From Triplophysa rosa (lineage: Eukaryota > Chordata > Actinopteri > Cypriniformes > Nemacheilidae): a stretch of DNA of 64,000 bases. This document shows, piece after piece, positions 1 to 11,295 of the stretch. The number at the start of each line of letters is the position of its first letter. The stretch's first letter is position 1. The position numbers and the translations under genes were made by a program. Where the stretch lies: assembly GCF_024868665.1 (NCBI RefSeq), contig NC_079914.1, forward strand, positions 7,530,310 through 7,594,309, read 5' to 3'. The notes under the pieces are model-generated. The model searched no databases and had not been told where the DNA came from. It was given only the letters and a program-made list of their open reading frames with translations.

Positions 1-315
1 CATTTCAATATCAGTGAATCACCTCTACTAAAAATATCTAGAATCAACTGACAGCACACAAGAGAAAACAGATAAAAGCAAGAAAATGAAAAAGAAGAAA
101 AAATGTTCTATGAAATATTAATAGCATTTTTAGTTACATATGTTACTTATTACAAAATACAAAAATAGCCCTTAAATGAACTATTGGAGCGCATTACAAG
201 AATAATAAACTCAATGTCTATTAAAAAAAAGGGAAATAAGCAAGTTCTTGAAGTCGTGGTAATGTAAGAACAGGACAAATCATCTGTCTGTTCTCATCTG
301 TGTAGCAGGCCTCAC
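1..315. other. AT-rich non-coding DNA
   Basis: No repeat or gene is recognised. One detail may matter. On the minus strand a pyrimidine-rich tract ending in ...tgctgtcag abuts position 47. If the minus-strand exon at 316-398 is real, its phase would run on from 47 to a TAG stop at 28-30. This is only a possibility. Confidence 0.4.
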
Positions 316-398
316 CTTGACCGCGGTGCAGGAGGGGGTCGGACGCCCAGAAGGGATCTGACCGGCCACCACAGCCAGTGTACACGCTGACCTGTTCT
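316..398 (-). CDS. Candidate internal coding exon, unknown protein
   Basis: This is an 83-bp minus-strand segment bounded by an acceptor (tgtgtgtgtttgcag) and a donor (TCAAG|gtgagg). It is much richer in GC than its surroundings. Read after one base that completes a split codon, it is open and begins EQVSVYTGCGGRSDPFWASD. The upstream candidate exon at 3635-3706 ends with two bases of a codon, so the two join without breaking the frame. A second phase is also open throughout, so the frame is not proved. I do not recognise the peptide and assign no function. A non-coding RNA exon or a chance splice-like pair would look the same. Confidence 0.33.
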
Positions 399-1048
399 CT
401 GCAAACACACACAGCCGCTATTGCGTAAGCACCGAAACAGGCTCTCAAACCAAAATGTGAATGTTTATGTGAAAAATAATTACTTTGGAATAATCTGAGG
501 TATTCATCTATGTTTGGTTGTAGTCTCTGACTTCTTTCTTTTCTCTGCATATCATTCAACACAGCCAGAAAGAAAAATAACGTGTCAATATTTATAATAA
601 ATATTGAGAAATCTAGCATTCACTTTAATGAATGAATGAATGAATTGAAAGGATGGTTTTGAACCATCTTCATCTATTGAATAGCAACCACCGTCGGAGA
701 GACAATTTTGGCGTTGACAGCTGATGGTGTTGACAGTATTTCACATAGTGTATCACACGTTTTAATCAGGAAAATATGACCTCCGCGATGAAGGCTGTCT
801 TTGATTTTGCCAGATATTTTTAAACATTTTCACAAATATCTGACGGTTTTGAAGTAGGCAGACAGCTGTGATTCATTATAAAAAAGGTATATTTTTTAAA
901 TGAGGATATTATGAAAAACACTGTTTCTTAAAAAAGACATACTTAAAGTTATGCTTAACTTGGGTTTAATATATATTCCCATAACATGAAATTATTCATG
1001 TATTTTATTTACTCTCAAAGTAAAAAAAACGAACATAGTACATTTGTA
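399..1048. other. Non-coding, AT-rich
   Basis: If the neighbouring exons are real, this lies in the intron between them. It holds a short gaat tract near 630-645 and nothing else I can name. Confidence 0.5.
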
Positions 1049-1381
1049 TTAAAGGAATAATTCACCCAAAAATGAAAATGATGTCGTCATTTACTCACCC
1101 TCTTGTCATTTCAAACCTGCATTAATTTCTTTCTTCTGCACAAAAGAAGATATTTAGAAAAATGTTGGTAATGCAAAAAACGACGGTACCCATTGACTTC
1201 TATTGTATGTACACAAAACCAGTGCAAGTCATTAGGTACCACCGTTGTTCGGTTAACAACTTTCCCTAAAATACCTTCTTTTGTGTTCGGCGGAAGATAG
1301 AAAGTCACACAGGTTTGAATTGACAAGAGGGTGAGTAAATGATGCCAGAACGTTCATTTTTTGGGTGATCTATCCCTTTAA
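1049..1381. repeat. Foldback MITE-like repeat, full-length copy
   Basis: Both ends are present. The left end reads TTAAAGGAATAATTCACCCA, and the right end (aatgatgcc...tgggtgatctatccctttaa) is its inverse. The two halves are imperfect inverted copies: ttcttctgc-acaaaagaagatatt on the left and ...taccttcttttgtgttcgg on the right. Together they could fold into a long hairpin. The same family recurs at about ten places in this window. It looks like the Angel-type short inverted-repeat elements described from teleosts, but I could not verify the family name. The open frame on the minus strand here is a by-product of the repeat. Confidence 0.85.
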
Positions 1382-1619
1382 GAACGTTCTCAAAGTACAT
1401 TATTAATTTTAAAACAAAATATGTGAAAGTCGCAAATGTTAAACAAAGTTATATCTCAAACCAATGAAACACAGTCCATCCATCAACGCCCAAAAAGAGA
1501 GGGAGAGACACGGAGAGACATGGTGATGAAAGCTAATCTGTATATTAAAGCGAGGATGGATGTGAATTGAACAGCTAACCACACCCCTACCCCCACGCAA
1601 ATGATACACAGACGTGCAG

Positions 1620-1890
1620 CGTTAGCTGCGCTTTGACTTGACTGCAGCTCCCTTCTCTACGACACCCTCCCTTTGATCGTTGTGATTACAGTAATTGGGT
1701 CTGTAAGATCTTCACACAAGAGGCCTTTATCAGGGCGAAGGAGGCGGACGTCACACGCACACACACACATAAGCCACAGCTTCTAATTACACACTTTACT
1801 GATACAGAAAAACACAGTGTCTTCACATTTCAGGCAAGCGGAAGCATCTGTGATGACGTCCACCGGTCGCCGCATGGATGTCCCTCTGTG
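1620..1890. promoter_or_regulatory. Enhancer-like conserved-noncoding candidate
   Basis: This GC-balanced, non-repetitive block around 1655-1745 holds gattaca and attacagtaattgg homeobox-type motifs and a ttatcag GATA-type motif. A (CA)n run at 1756-1769 and a tgacgtc half-CRE near 1853 follow. No frame has splice borders. The call rests on composition and motif style only. Confidence 0.25.
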
Positions 1891-2070
1891 TAGATGAGTG
1901 AATGAATACGTAATTATGCACACGGAGTCCAAAATGATCTACCAAACGCGGGTGAATTGAGAAAATTTACCATCCGTTTATATTTCTGGGTCACATCCAC
2001 TGTATAGTTAGTTAATAAAAAAGTCTTTAAAAGGATTTTTCATATGAAATGTTAAGGTGAATGTGTGGAA

Positions 2071-2290
2071 GAAACTCACCCTCATGACATTCCAAAACTT
2101 TCTTTCATCTGCAGAACACAAAAGAAGATATTTTGAAGAATGCTGGTAACCGAACAACATCGGACCTCATTGACTTCCATTGTATGGACAGAAAACCACA
2201 GAGACATTTCTCAAAATATCTTCTTTTACTTTCTTACAGAAGAAAGAGTCACATACAGGTTTTGAACGACAAAAGGATCAACAAATATTT
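2071..2290. repeat. Foldback MITE-like repeat, truncated ends
   Basis: The core of the same family as 1049-1381 is clear: ctcaccctcatgacatt, then gaacacaaaagaagatattt, then tctcaaaatatcttctttt, then gtcacatacaggttttgaa. The outer ttcaccc ends are missing or too diverged to place. The plus-strand frame starting at 2133 lies inside it and is not a gene. Confidence 0.8.
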
Positions 2291-2984
2291 ATTTTTGAAC
2301 ATGTCAAAAGGGATGTGCTAGCATTTCCTATTAGCATCTAAGTTTCTATACAGCTAGGACCTTAAAAAACAGACACAGTGAAAGTGTTTTGTGTTACATT
2401 TCTCTTCCTTGAGAGGTGGGCGGGGCTTAGAGAGTGTTGAACTGAAGTTGAGAAGTCACAAGCGGGACGCAAACCAACATTGAGGGCAGAACTAAAAATG
2501 TATTTTTTATTACAAAGTGGTAGCGAAAAACTGACATGAAAGTACTAACTGAAAATTCTGAAAATACTCTGAAGAGCAACTCATGTGCTTTAATAGAAGC
2601 AAAGAAATGGGACATTTTGTGTAAAAGGATCACTAATACAAATCCGATTAGCGACCTTGAAATAGTACAAACTCTTTTTTTCTTCCTTATACAAAAACTT
2701 GTTTTTTAGGTTTGCATAATCAAACAAATCACACGTTTTTTAACATGGCCTCACTTTTGAATCTCACCGTATATCTTTGAACTCGACACACCGTAATTTC
2801 GTTTTTAATGTGAGCTGATGTGACACATACTTGGCCGAACCATTAAAGAACCTCATTCTGCAGTCATGGGGCATTCCAGAACCAAAATACCCCATGTGTG
2901 ATGTCACAGCAGACCCCTCTCAACTTTCCTCCAAACTCTTTCTATTGCGACTTCCTGTTTCCTTCATGCAAGTCTGGGATCTCC
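2291..2984. other. Non-coding, nothing recognised
   Basis: Ordinary AT-rich sequence. No splice-bordered open segment or repeat was recognised. Confidence 0.5.
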
Positions 2985-3360
2985 TCAAACTTCCTATCAC
3001 CTACCCTCCATTAAGCTGGCGACCCGCCATGACCCGCGGGCATCAGATAATCGCGGCCGCGACACAAACAGCCGAAGCCTTTCAGTCTGAAATTAGGCTG
3101 TTTTCCGACCCCCCCTCTGACTTCATAACACAAAGGCGAGCCAACCGGCCTTTAATTGGACATTATAATTGCAGATGTGAATTAATGGGCCAAACATTGA
3201 TAGTGTAAGCACATAAACCCGAGCGGGGTAAATGGAAAACAGACCCGGCGCCCGAGAGGAGGGAAGTGCTTTCCCATGGCAACCCCTGGCCGGGGCAGGC
3301 ATGTATTAATCCGGCCACTTCAGCAGGGCTGTTGTTATGGAGAGAGGCGGGAGATTTTTC
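2985..3360. promoter_or_regulatory. Enhancer-like conserved-noncoding candidate
   Basis: A GC-balanced island in AT-rich DNA. It contains a NotI-like gcggccgc at about 3052, several homeodomain cores (ttaattgg, tataattgc, gaattaatg) at 3150-3190 and a gc-rich stretch with catggcaacccctggcc at 3277-3292. It has the texture of a developmental enhancer. Conservation cannot be seen from one sequence, so this remains a candidate. A (CA)n run lies just downstream at 3510-3527. Confidence 0.3.
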
Positions 3361-3634
3361 TATTGTGTGCGTGTCGAGTGTATGGGGCCGCTGGCTTCAG
3401 GGGACGCACGAAACGGGACAGCACGCACGCACACAGTGCTAAATCGTGATGGTCTAAACACAACTGAATCTGATAGCTGACTAGGAATGCAAGTTAACTC
3501 ACAACCTTCCCACACACACACACACACGCAAAAATGTTGAGACGTTGTGTTTTGTTACCAGCGCATCATGCGTCTTCATTTCACTGACATAATTACAATA
3601 AACACTTTCACCCGCCCTCAAGGAGAGCAATTAC

Positions 3635-3706
3635 CTCGCGGCACGCCGAAAGATCTTGTCATCGTGAGGAGCCACAGACAAAACACAGTCTTTTTGACGT
3701 CCTGAC
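3635..3706 (-). CDS. Candidate internal coding exon, unknown protein
   Basis: This 72-bp minus-strand segment has an excellent acceptor, a long ctctctctctctctctcag tract, and a good donor (GCGAG|gtaatt). After one leading base the frame is open and includes QKDCVLSVAPHDDKIFRRAA, ending with AG of a split codon. The next candidate exon at 316-398 begins with A, giving AGA (Arg) and staying open. One other phase is also open; the third has a stop. The acceptor tract is a (CT)n microsatellite, which could mimic a splice site by chance. I do not recognise the peptide. It may be part of a minus-strand gene whose promoter is the CpG-rich block at 21690-21990. Confidence 0.35.
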
Positions 3707-5160
3707 CTGAGAGAGAGAGAGAGAGAACAGAAAAAAACATTATTCACTCCTGTCAGAAAGGAAATAAAAATGCAATCTGTGACACGAGACGTTTTAATAG
3801 TCTGACTAGAATCGGGTTGAATGTTCATCTATCCGTTAGGGCCTGAAGGGAAAAGTTTGCGTGAACTTTGTAGAGTCTGTGAATTCCGGGTTGTTTCTTA
3901 TTCTTGATAAATCATTTAAGAGCGTGAAGGATTTCTCTGAGCACTTTAGAAGGAAGCTGGAAGATTTTTGGACTTCCTTGAGCAAACACTGACTGTGTGT
4001 ACACGTAGAGGGGTCAGTCGGAGGGTAGCCTGTGATTTCGGACTCTTCACGGGAGTTCTGCTTTAGTTTGACACTTGTCAGGTTGGGTTATTGATATATT
4101 GTTGAAAGATATGTAGAGGAGTTTGAATGCCTTAAGAATGCCTAGACTTTAAATGTCACCTTAGTGAAAATAAACCATGATTTTACTCTGGTTACCACAG
4201 TTTTTTGGATTCATTTGTAGTAAAACCACAGTAACCACAAACTGACTCTACAAAAATATATATATAAATAGTTAAACCATTATATTTGTATTCAAATTAT
4301 GATTATGCATATGGATACTACAATTTTATTATAATGAAACCACGGTTCATTTTACTTACAGAAGGCATTAAAGTAAAATGGCCTGAAGGCAACTAGGTTG
4401 CATTTGTAAATTATATCTGTTATATCTATTTACTGATGTGGTCTGAATGATTCAACCAAAATTTGCGTTTCAATTTCTTTATTCAAAATGACAAACGGCC
4501 CCACGTATGTAATTTTTATGAAAGGTACTGCTGTTTAGAGTGGCGGGGTCACCTGGCTCCCTCAAAGTCATGTCAACCAAAGTGTAAAATGATTGACAAG
4601 TTGAGATTTCCTCTAAATTGGCTGTCAGGCAGTACAGAAATGTATCTATGTGTGGTTTCCATATATTCCTTAAAGCACTTTTAATTGCACTTGTAATGCC
4701 CTGATGAATTTGTAGATAAGAATGTGTGGACACTAACATTTTAACGAGTTATTTTACATTTTTCTATACCATCTACTGTATGTATTTTAGGGGCAATATA
4801 CCTCAAATTTGATACTTCCAAATTTTGGTTATAATATGTATTTAATAATTAGAAAAGATGAATTGCTTTTGCCTCAATTAAAAAAGCATGATTTGGATGA
4901 AACATTTAAAATGTTTAGAGCAAAAACACTTATTTGATACTTTTGATCAAATAAACACATGTAAAAGCTGCTTGATGCAATAAAAGAGATTGGTTGTGCT
5001 ACCACCCTTTGTTGCAAATTATGGTATTTTGTTTATTATCTGATTTCTGAAAACCAAACCGTCCCCAGATTACAGATTTTGACAGTTTTGTCCCATTCAT
5101 GAGACGTAAAGAGAGAGAGAGAAATCGCCCGTTGGTGCTATTCTTGCTACATGTATCAAT
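3707..5160. other. Non-coding, nothing firm
   Basis: AT-rich DNA with short stretches of the dispersed fish motif tagtaaaaccac-gtaaccac (about 4185-4345), also seen at 59.9-60.7 kb. A splice-bordered 69-bp segment at 4553-4621 on the minus strand was considered and set aside. Confidence 0.45.
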
Positions 5161-5381
5161 CACCCAAAAATGAAAATTCTCTTATCATTTACTCACCCTC
5201 ATGTCATTACAAACTTTATTTCTTCTGCAGAACACAAAAGAAGATATTTTGAAGAATGATTTTTTTGAAGAAAACCGAACAGCACCGATCCCCATTGACT
5301 TCCATTGTATGAACACAAAACCACGGAGACATTTCTCAAAATATCAAAAGAGTCATATACAGGTTTTAAACCAAATGACAT
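5161..5381. repeat. Foldback MITE-like repeat
   Basis: Starts cacccaaaaatgaaaattct and carries the family core (cacaaaagaagatattttgaag, ccattgacttccattgtatg, atttctcaaaatat). The right arm is shortened. Open frames occur on both strands because the element is an inverted repeat; neither is a gene. Confidence 0.82.
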
Positions 5382-5539
5382 TGAATAAATAAAGACTTGA
5401 TTTGTTTTTGAGTGAAGATATTCTGTAATTTTACATTAATTTTAATGACGCTGGTTGACTAAAATAAACTGGTTATGCTAGGTAAGAAACTTGGTTTGGA
5501 CACCAGCATACAAGATTCAAAGATTAAGATGATTCATCG

Positions 5540-5790
5540 AGCTAATCTCTTCTCATTATCACGTTCTACCTCTGTATGTAACAGATAAAGTTGGTCGGAG
5601 CCAAGCGGTTTCACCTGAGTGAGATACTCGCCGCCTCGCATGTCTGCGTTAGCCGGCGAGGACAAATGGCAGTCAAGCTTTCATATCTCAAAGGCCAGAT
5701 ACAAGCGATCTTCGTCCGATCTCGCACGAAGCAGTGAAGCTGCGCTTTGACAGAAGATGAAAACAGAAGGACAGAGGAAACTGTGACGGT
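5540..5790. promoter_or_regulatory. Enhancer-like candidate, possible weak exon
   Basis: A GC-balanced non-repeat block (5590-5760). On the minus strand a donor-like TCAG|gtgaaa ends at 5615, and the sequence before it is open in a phase that would fit the exon at 3635-3706. However, no convincing acceptor was found to its right, so I list it as regulatory-type DNA first and an exon second. Confidence 0.22.
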
Positions 5791-7259
5791 GGGCGAAAAG
5801 CAGGAATCTCAGAGGTTCTGTGTGACACAAAGAGCAACAGAGAGAAAACAAGAGCTGATGCTAAATCTATTCATTTTGAAACGCTGAAGGCAACGACAGC
5901 AATTCTGCTCCAGACAAGATGATAAATTGGGTGGGGAGGGGGGGGGGTATATTGCGTATGTTTTCTTATGAGAGCATGAAAAATGTTCTATTAGAACATT
6001 CTAACAATGTTTACTGAGATCCTTTTGTAACGTGCTTTAAAAAGTATTTTTCTACAGAATTTTAAGCATAACTAAAAAAACGAAGCACAGAAAATCAAAA
6101 TGCTGATGATGCTGATATTGAGATCCCTGAAAATCAATTTAGTAATTTGTTAGAATCAACTCAACACACATTATATGCATCGTACTCCACTATGTTTAGT
6201 CATCAAGTTTCATTTTTCAAACATTTTTTTCTCTTGCACAAGCTAATATATCTAATATACACAAGCCAGAGACCTAAATGGGGGCCACCCACAAACTCCT
6301 CTAGTTGAACAATACACAGCTGACTAGAAACAAATTTCATAGAAGAATATCAATGTCCGCTTGTAAATGAGCTAGTTTCTATTTTTATTCAACTTCAAAG
6401 ATCTGTGGCACTAACTCCTTCAAACCCATCTCTGTTCATGCCGATTCCTTTTTTCTAGACTTTATTGTGGCGCTAACCAGTCGTAACTTGTCGCCCAAGC
6501 TCTGGACCACCCAGATTAGCCGTCTAAACAAGAGCTTTAGATGTTTTAATTGTCTCCATCTTCTGGGCGTGCCACTGACTTCAAACTACACAAAACATAG
6601 GAGCAGTAACCTCATGCACATCGCGTTGTGCTTCACGAATTATACCAAGCGCATATTTGCCACAGTTAAAACCAGCCATCAAACCAAAACCTCATATTGA
6701 AAATAGACAAACCCGACCTTTACAATGACATTTTTCAAGATAAAATTACTACTGTGTTGTTTTTGGCTAAAACGGGGCTGATTCAACACTGACACTACAG
6801 TTATATAAAAAACATGGATATTAATGCGTAAACAGAACTAATTACGTGTATTTACATGTCTATTTACAAAGCTAAAATAAAAACAGTTTGAGAAGCTCAA
6901 CTGTTAAACCACTGACTAGCAATGCCAATAAAACGCCCCAAAAAACATATCCCCTAAATAAAAATTTCCCCTGATTAAAGTGTGTGCCAAATGCATAAAT
7001 GTACATGTAAACATCTTTAAGGTAGAAAACAGGTTGTATACAGTAACATCCAGAGGTACATTTCAAGATAAAAGGACATCATAAATTTTAAGACGCTGCA
7101 ATAAAAGACTCATCGTGGCCCCTGATAGTCTGTAATTTACAATGACAATACCAGGGACTGTCACGAAGCGCAGAGAGGAGAGATCACAGCCTTGTTTTTT
7201 CCGCTTTTAATGATTCATCTTTGACAATCGCAAGCGTTCATCATCTTAGCATATCCAAA
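5791..7259. other. Non-coding, nothing recognised
   Basis: AT-rich. It holds a run of G at about 5936-5947. A short piece near 6985-7015 (ccaaatgcataaatgtacatgtaaa) resembles the tail of the SINE family seen at 63216-63266. Open frames at 6467-6700 and 6872-7066 show no recognisable protein or splice context. Confidence 0.45.
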
Positions 7260-7780
7260 CAAACCGCTTCCCCTCGAAATGTTCAAATGATCCATTAAAG
7301 CGAGCTCGTTTGAGAGTAACAACTATTCGCGCGGCAAAACGCGGGATGCCAAAATAGAAACACGAGAGGGTGCGAACCCCCCGCCCCCGCCCCCCCTGTA
7401 ATATGCAAAGTTTCACCCCGAGGTATTAATCTGTTTCCATTGTAGCTAAGCGCAGATGCTATCAAGCTCCATTTGTCATTGACAGCGAGGGTAATGACCC
7501 TGAACTCGCGTGAGCAGCTCCTGGGCAGCAGAGACACAAGGTGGTAAGTAACTCAATATATTTTCCCAGAGCAGCATTAACGGCTACAAATTTGCTAGGC
7601 AAATTGAGTGTGATGAGCACATCTTACGCCGCTCTGGCTCGTGGTTGTACTAACTTAATCTCTTGGAGACCATTTATCTCTCGAAATGAATTATGGGCGA
7701 GGAGAGCGTGTGGTAGCGTCGCTTGTTTCATCAATCCTGAAATACATCTTGACCTAGCGCTCAACTTGATTGTGTTGCAT
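7260..7780. promoter_or_regulatory. Enhancer-like conserved-noncoding candidate
   Basis: One of the clearest such blocks. It holds an octamer-like atgcaaag at about 7404, gaggtattaatctg, tgtcattgacagcgagg (a PBX/MEIS-like tgacag) and gaaatgaattatggg, in GC-balanced DNA with a C-rich run near 7378-7396. Small open frames exist on both strands but none has splice borders or a familiar sequence. The call is by composition and motif clustering. Confidence 0.35.
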
Positions 7781-8303
7781 TAAATGCATGGCTGTACCTT
7801 GTATGAACGCGCTTGGTGTTAGGAACGATGTTTGAAGACACCCTTCAACTAATAACAGTGTCATAAAAGAGCTAGAAATCCACCAAAAGATCCAACATCT
7901 TATGAAAGACATGAGGACATACTAAATAAACACCATTGTGTCCACAACAAGACTCAACTCACAGTAGAATTGTCAAAATACATCAAGGTTTCCTTAAAAA
8001 AGCCCTGAGATCATTTTGAAAGCCACGAAAACGAAGATGAAGACACAATGTGGTTCTCTGGTTGATTTTTAACCTCTGGCGATAAGTGAAGTGGCTGGCT
8101 ATGCTTGTTGGCAGACTTAAAAGGAAGAAAGCCCAGATAATCTATCCCTGGTCAAGTGCCCGTGGCCCTGGCGCAGCTTTCCAGATTTCATGCCGTTAGC
8201 TACTGCTCATTTTCTGTAGCCGTGCTCACTCATTAGCTATGTTACGGAAACAAATCTGTACTACTTTTTTGCAGTACAAAAATATTATTATGATATATAA
8301 ATA
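7781..8303. other. Non-coding, nothing recognised
   Basis: No repeat, exon or motif cluster is distinguishable. Confidence 0.5.
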
Positions 8304-8647
8304 CTTGATGCACCGATACTATAGTTCTCCACCGATACCGATAGCCTATTATTCAGAGTGATATCTGCCGATACCGATATTCTGAAGATTAAATTAATAT
8401 TTCTAAACTTTCTGAATGTTATTAATTAATTTAATGACTATTAATATTGAACATCAAATTGGTGATGTTTCTTAACTTTTTCTATATTCAGAGCACAAAC
8501 GCATTGTATTTTCCTGTCCTCTTTTGATTGACAGGATATATCGGCCCTGATCATCTGCTGTTTTTAAACAATCGGCCGATAGCCGTTAGTGTGAGAAATG
8601 GCTTCTATCGGCCGATACCGATTACTGGACGATATAACGGTGCATCT
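8304..8647. mobile_element. Non-autonomous hAT-like MITE, degraded
   Basis: Terminal inverted repeats contain gatgcaccgata at the left (8307 on) and gatataacggtgcatc at the right. Inside, ccgataccgat and atcggccgat motifs repeat in both orientations. This is the well-known vertebrate MITE type whose ends read ...gatgcaccgata. No clear target-site duplication remains and no transposase is present. The small plus-strand frame that starts at 8598 is in its right end and is not a gene. Confidence 0.7.
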
Positions 8648-9040
8648 TACAATTGAGATATTTCTGTCATTTTTTTGCATTATGAAATCTTTTTGCATTG
8701 TAATGGGGGTATGCATCTTAAAAATGGCCCTAAAACATCAACATAATGATGACAGATTTTCTGATGTCAACTATTTGCTGTTGAACTTCACATTTCTGGT
8801 TCATCACTTAACTGAAACGTTACTCATGATCCCAAAAACCTTTGATCAGAAGGAGCATGCTTAAATTTTACATTAGTTTTGTAAACAAACATAAATATTT
8901 CTACATTTTTATTTCTTTTAACGCCAAGCTAAAGATAAATAAAAAAATAGAAACGCATGACTTGGACTGAATAATGAAGAAAAGTCACCAATATAATATA
9001 ATAATATAATGCTGTTTAAAAAGGACATTCTGGTTAAATC
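8648..9040. other. Non-coding, AT-rich
   Basis: Contains a short (aatat)n-like tract at about 8990-9010. Nothing else is recognised. Confidence 0.5.
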
Positions 9041-9142
9041 TTAAAGTGATAGTTCACCCAAAAATGAAAATTCAGGTTTGAAATGACATGAAGATGAATA
9101 AATGATGACATAATTTTCATTTTTAGGTAAACTATCCCTTTA
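9041..9142. repeat. Minimal foldback repeat: two ends only
   Basis: Only about 102 bp. The left end TTAAAGTGATAGTTCACCCA runs almost directly into the right end (aatgatgacata...taggtaaactatccctttag). The middle of the usual 280-400-bp element is missing. It shows what the terminal inverted repeats of this family look like on their own. Confidence 0.8.
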
Positions 9143-10532
9143 GAAGCTTGTTGATAAAATTCCAAGAGTACATTTGACACATTCTAGGCAAAGCGTGACT
9201 ACTTGCAAAAACTTGTAATTTAGGCTAAATTCAATCTGGATTTCCCAAAAGTCACTTTTATAGTTTACTGTTATTCTAAAGTTTTGATGAGTTCATTGCT
9301 TTTAAATGTAGAAAAAAAAGAATGACTAAGTAATCCTAAACTTTTTTTATACTTAGCCTAATATAGCTTACAGATGTTGAAAGTTTCTCATTTGCACCAG
9401 TCACCGTACATAATCGAGCATGGTTAAATTCATAAATGTTTGTCAGCAATGCCATATTGTTCAACCAGCCTTAAAATCCTCCTCGACAGTTCTAAATCCC
9501 CCAAGCTTGCACCATTACCAGAGGACAACGTTAGCCTTCACTTCAAGGTGTCACTTTATAAACTATCTTAGGGCTGTGCTTGCTAATACAGCACGTAATG
9601 CACTGTTAGCTTCGTGAAAACTGACTAGCGCGCTAGCAGCTAGCCTCCTGCTGGGTGCTTAGAATAGGGTGACTGAACCTTAGGGTTTCCCAGCATGGGA
9701 CTGGAGACACAATATAGACAACTTCTTCAGATGAAGTTTAAAACGAGTAAGAAAAACTTGAGCTGCTCTTAAGTTGTGACGTTTTAACATTCTCAATTAA
9801 TGCTTTCAATAACAAACCCCCTTCTCCCTAGTCGAAGCCCGCAAGGGAGCTTTTCTCGTCGGCTTGTAGCTGAATTCACCTGCTATGCCACAGTAGTCAA
9901 AGGCCGGAGGTGCATTGTTAACCCAGCAGGACAGGACGGACAAAATGGACTGGAAGGGAATAAAAGCAGCTTTTGAACAATGCTTGAGGTGGGTGGGGGT
10001 GTAAAGTTGGGCGGAGCCAAACAAATTAGGGTGTGCTATTTGTTCAGAGATGTCCCCATTGGTTAAATAAGACAGTGGGGATCTTTAACTAGTCTCCCGA
10101 CTGTCTGCTGGGAGTTTTACAACAGTCGGGAGTGCACAGGAGGGTGGGTGGAATGAAGAATTGAAAAGAAAGGAGAAATTATAGCCTTCCGGCCTTCCAC
10201 CTTTTATACCTGTGTTACTACCTATAATCCTACAGGGCCAGTCTGTCTAACCACTTGACAGACCAGAGATAATTTACTCAAGCTTTTAGTATGAAGAATG
10301 CTCTTGGTCTAAATGAATGAGGGTTCATCTTGGGAATACTAACTCACAGGACAACACAACATTTGGGCATAGAGAAAATCTAACTTGACTTGAAACAATA
10401 CACTTAGATTTAAGGTTGAAAAGCCAACGGGGGGGGAAACGTGAATGCAACATTTTGAAACGTATATTTATACATCTGCTAAATAGATTTAAAGTGCATA
10501 TTGCTATTATTATTATTTTTTATTATAATGTA
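9143..10532. other. Non-coding, one hairpin
   Basis: No gene recognised. At 10094-10132 a perfect 11-bp stem (ctcccgactgt / acagtcgggag) encloses a 17-base loop. An open frame at 9806-10024 on the minus strand is unremarkable. Confidence 0.45.
10094..10132. other. Perfect 11-bp stem-loop
   Basis: Arms ctcccgactgt and acagtcgggag, with a loop of 17 bases. It could be a remnant of a small inverted-repeat element or a chance hairpin. No transcript context is visible. Confidence 0.5.
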
Positions 10533-10715
10533 TGAAAAGCTGCTTTGCAACAATGAAAACTGTAAAAAGTGCAATAAATATAATTTTATTGAATTGCATA
10601 CAAGCTATTTTAGTAAAGCTTTATTTTACCAGTCTTTTAAAACATTGTGGTTTGTTTGATCTCTGGGATTTGAACCCATGACTTTGGCATCGCTACTACC
10701 ATGCTTTACAGATTA
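10533..10715. repeat. LINE 3'-tail and tRNA-like SINE remnants
   Basis: At 10533-10605, aaaagctgctttgcaacaat followed by gtgcaataaata and ttgaattgca resembles the 3' tail of fish L2/CR1-type LINEs. At about 10664-10715 the reverse strand reads gtagcgatgcc...atgggttcaaatcccag. This resembles the B box (GGTTCRANTCC) and preceding arm of a tRNA-derived SINE head in minus orientation. Both are degraded. Confidence 0.5.
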
Positions 10716-10864
10716 AACAAACAAAAAAAACATTGCAACATTAAAAGTAATTCTGTTCATTTTTGTTCGTTTTTTTAGTTTCTCATTATTTTTCCACTTT
10801 CACCGTTGCTGCACCTTTAAGAAACGGTTCATTTGCATGTAAAATGAGCAACAGGCTTAAGTGC

Positions 10865-11295
10865 GGTTTTTACTTCTGCGTCGGACCTACGCCGTAGCCT
10901 ATGCAGAGACGCTTACCCTACGCCGTAGCCTGACGCGCACCTCTCCAAAAATGTAACAGCGCTGTGATTGGTCTGCTTGAACCCCTTCCCTTCAGGTCAA
11001 AAAACTCTGCGATAGCGTCGGGTTTACTCATACGCATTTCCGAATGAATTATCTAAATAAATTATGTGTTTTTCTGTATTTAACAACTCAAGTTGCAAAA
11101 GTGACTGTTTACTTGCCGCTATCACTGCTAAAAACAGCGTACACAACAAATCGCTTCTTCTTCGGCTCTTGTCTTGGTTACACAAGCAACATGCCTGTGG
11201 TCACTGACGCCTAGTGACCCAGACAACGGCGCACAAGTATAAACGAAAACCGGCGCATTGCCTACGGCGTAGGTCTGACGCAGAAGTAAAAATCC
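10865..11295. mobile_element. MITE with ~33-bp terminal inverted repeats
   Basis: The left end ggtttttacttctgcgtcgg...acctacgccgtagcc is matched by an inverted right end (cctacggcgtaggtctgacgcagaagtaaaaatcc). The length is 431 bp. Flanks carry TTAAGTGC (10857-10864) and TTTAGTGC (11299-11306), a near-identical 8-bp pair that suggests a hAT-type duplication with small edge changes. There is no transposase; the minus-strand frame at 11128-11325 is internal MITE sequence. Confidence 0.78.

Noticed and set aside
4553..4621. A 69-bp minus-strand segment with acceptor (gtactgcctgacag) and donor (CCAG|gtgacc), open in one frame (NLEEISTCQSFYTLVDMTLR).
   Set aside because: Its open phase does not fit the preferred phase of the next candidate exon at 3635-3706, its composition is like the AT-rich background, and two other phases have stops.
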